DNA from: an uncultured Lachnospiraceae bacterium
GTDB taxonomy: Bacteria > Bacillota > Clostridia > Lachnospirales > Lachnospiraceae
Direction: 5' to 3'
Assembly (NCBI GenBank): GCA_947591115.1
Contig: CANQCX010000121.1
Span: 1-6,017 of the forward strand
DNA length: 6,017 nucleotides
The notes beneath the pieces are model-generated. The model saw only the letters and a list, made by a program, of their open reading frames with translations, ran no database searches and had not been told where the DNA came from. Of this stretch, positions 6,010 through 6,017 are shown in pieces. Position 1 is the first letter of the stretch, and every line of letters starts with the position of its first letter. The translations under genes were made by a program, and so were the position numbers.

Positions 6010-6017
6010 CGTATTTT

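Overview
The window looks like chromosomal DNA of a low-to-mid GC Gram-positive anaerobe, probably class Clostridia and perhaps Lachnospiraceae. The support is a Bacillus-type leucyl-tRNA synthetase of 805 residues, strong GGAGG-type ribosome binding sites, and a secreted protein with many Cys-x-x-Cys motifs that ends in a sortase-type signal. The taxonomic call is inference from gene style; there is no rRNA or other marker here.

Layout, left to right. Bases 1-78 hold the last 25 codons of a plus-strand gene that enters from outside the window. Converging on it, with tails overlapping by 16 bp, is a minus-strand gene for a seven-helix membrane protein of the YwaF/TP0381 (TMEM164-like) family (63-824). 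Next, also on the minus strand, is leuS (891-3308), complete, with a Rho-independent terminator just past its stop (847-879). A 256-bp intergenic stretch (3309-3564) carries a good sigma-A-type promoter for leuS, an AT-only palindrome upstream of that promoter, and the terminator of the next gene. The rest of the window (3565-5997, minus strand) is one large gene for an 810-residue exported, cell-wall-anchored, cysteine-rich protein. It has a signal peptide, about 540 residues of cysteine/histidine modules with an internal duplication, a Pro-Gln-rich linker built from a 15-bp minisatellite, a beta-rich domain, and an APKTGD anchor.

The three minus-strand genes read in the same direction but appear to be separate units: a terminator follows both the surface-protein gene and leuS, and leuS has its own promoter. 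They share no evident pathway. LeuS is housekeeping translation, the YwaF-like protein has no established bacterial role, and the surface protein is probably an accessory envelope protein. I see no mobile element, CRISPR array, tRNA, rRNA or riboswitch, and nothing that amounts to a new multi-gene system. The most distinctive item is the cysteine-rich wall protein.
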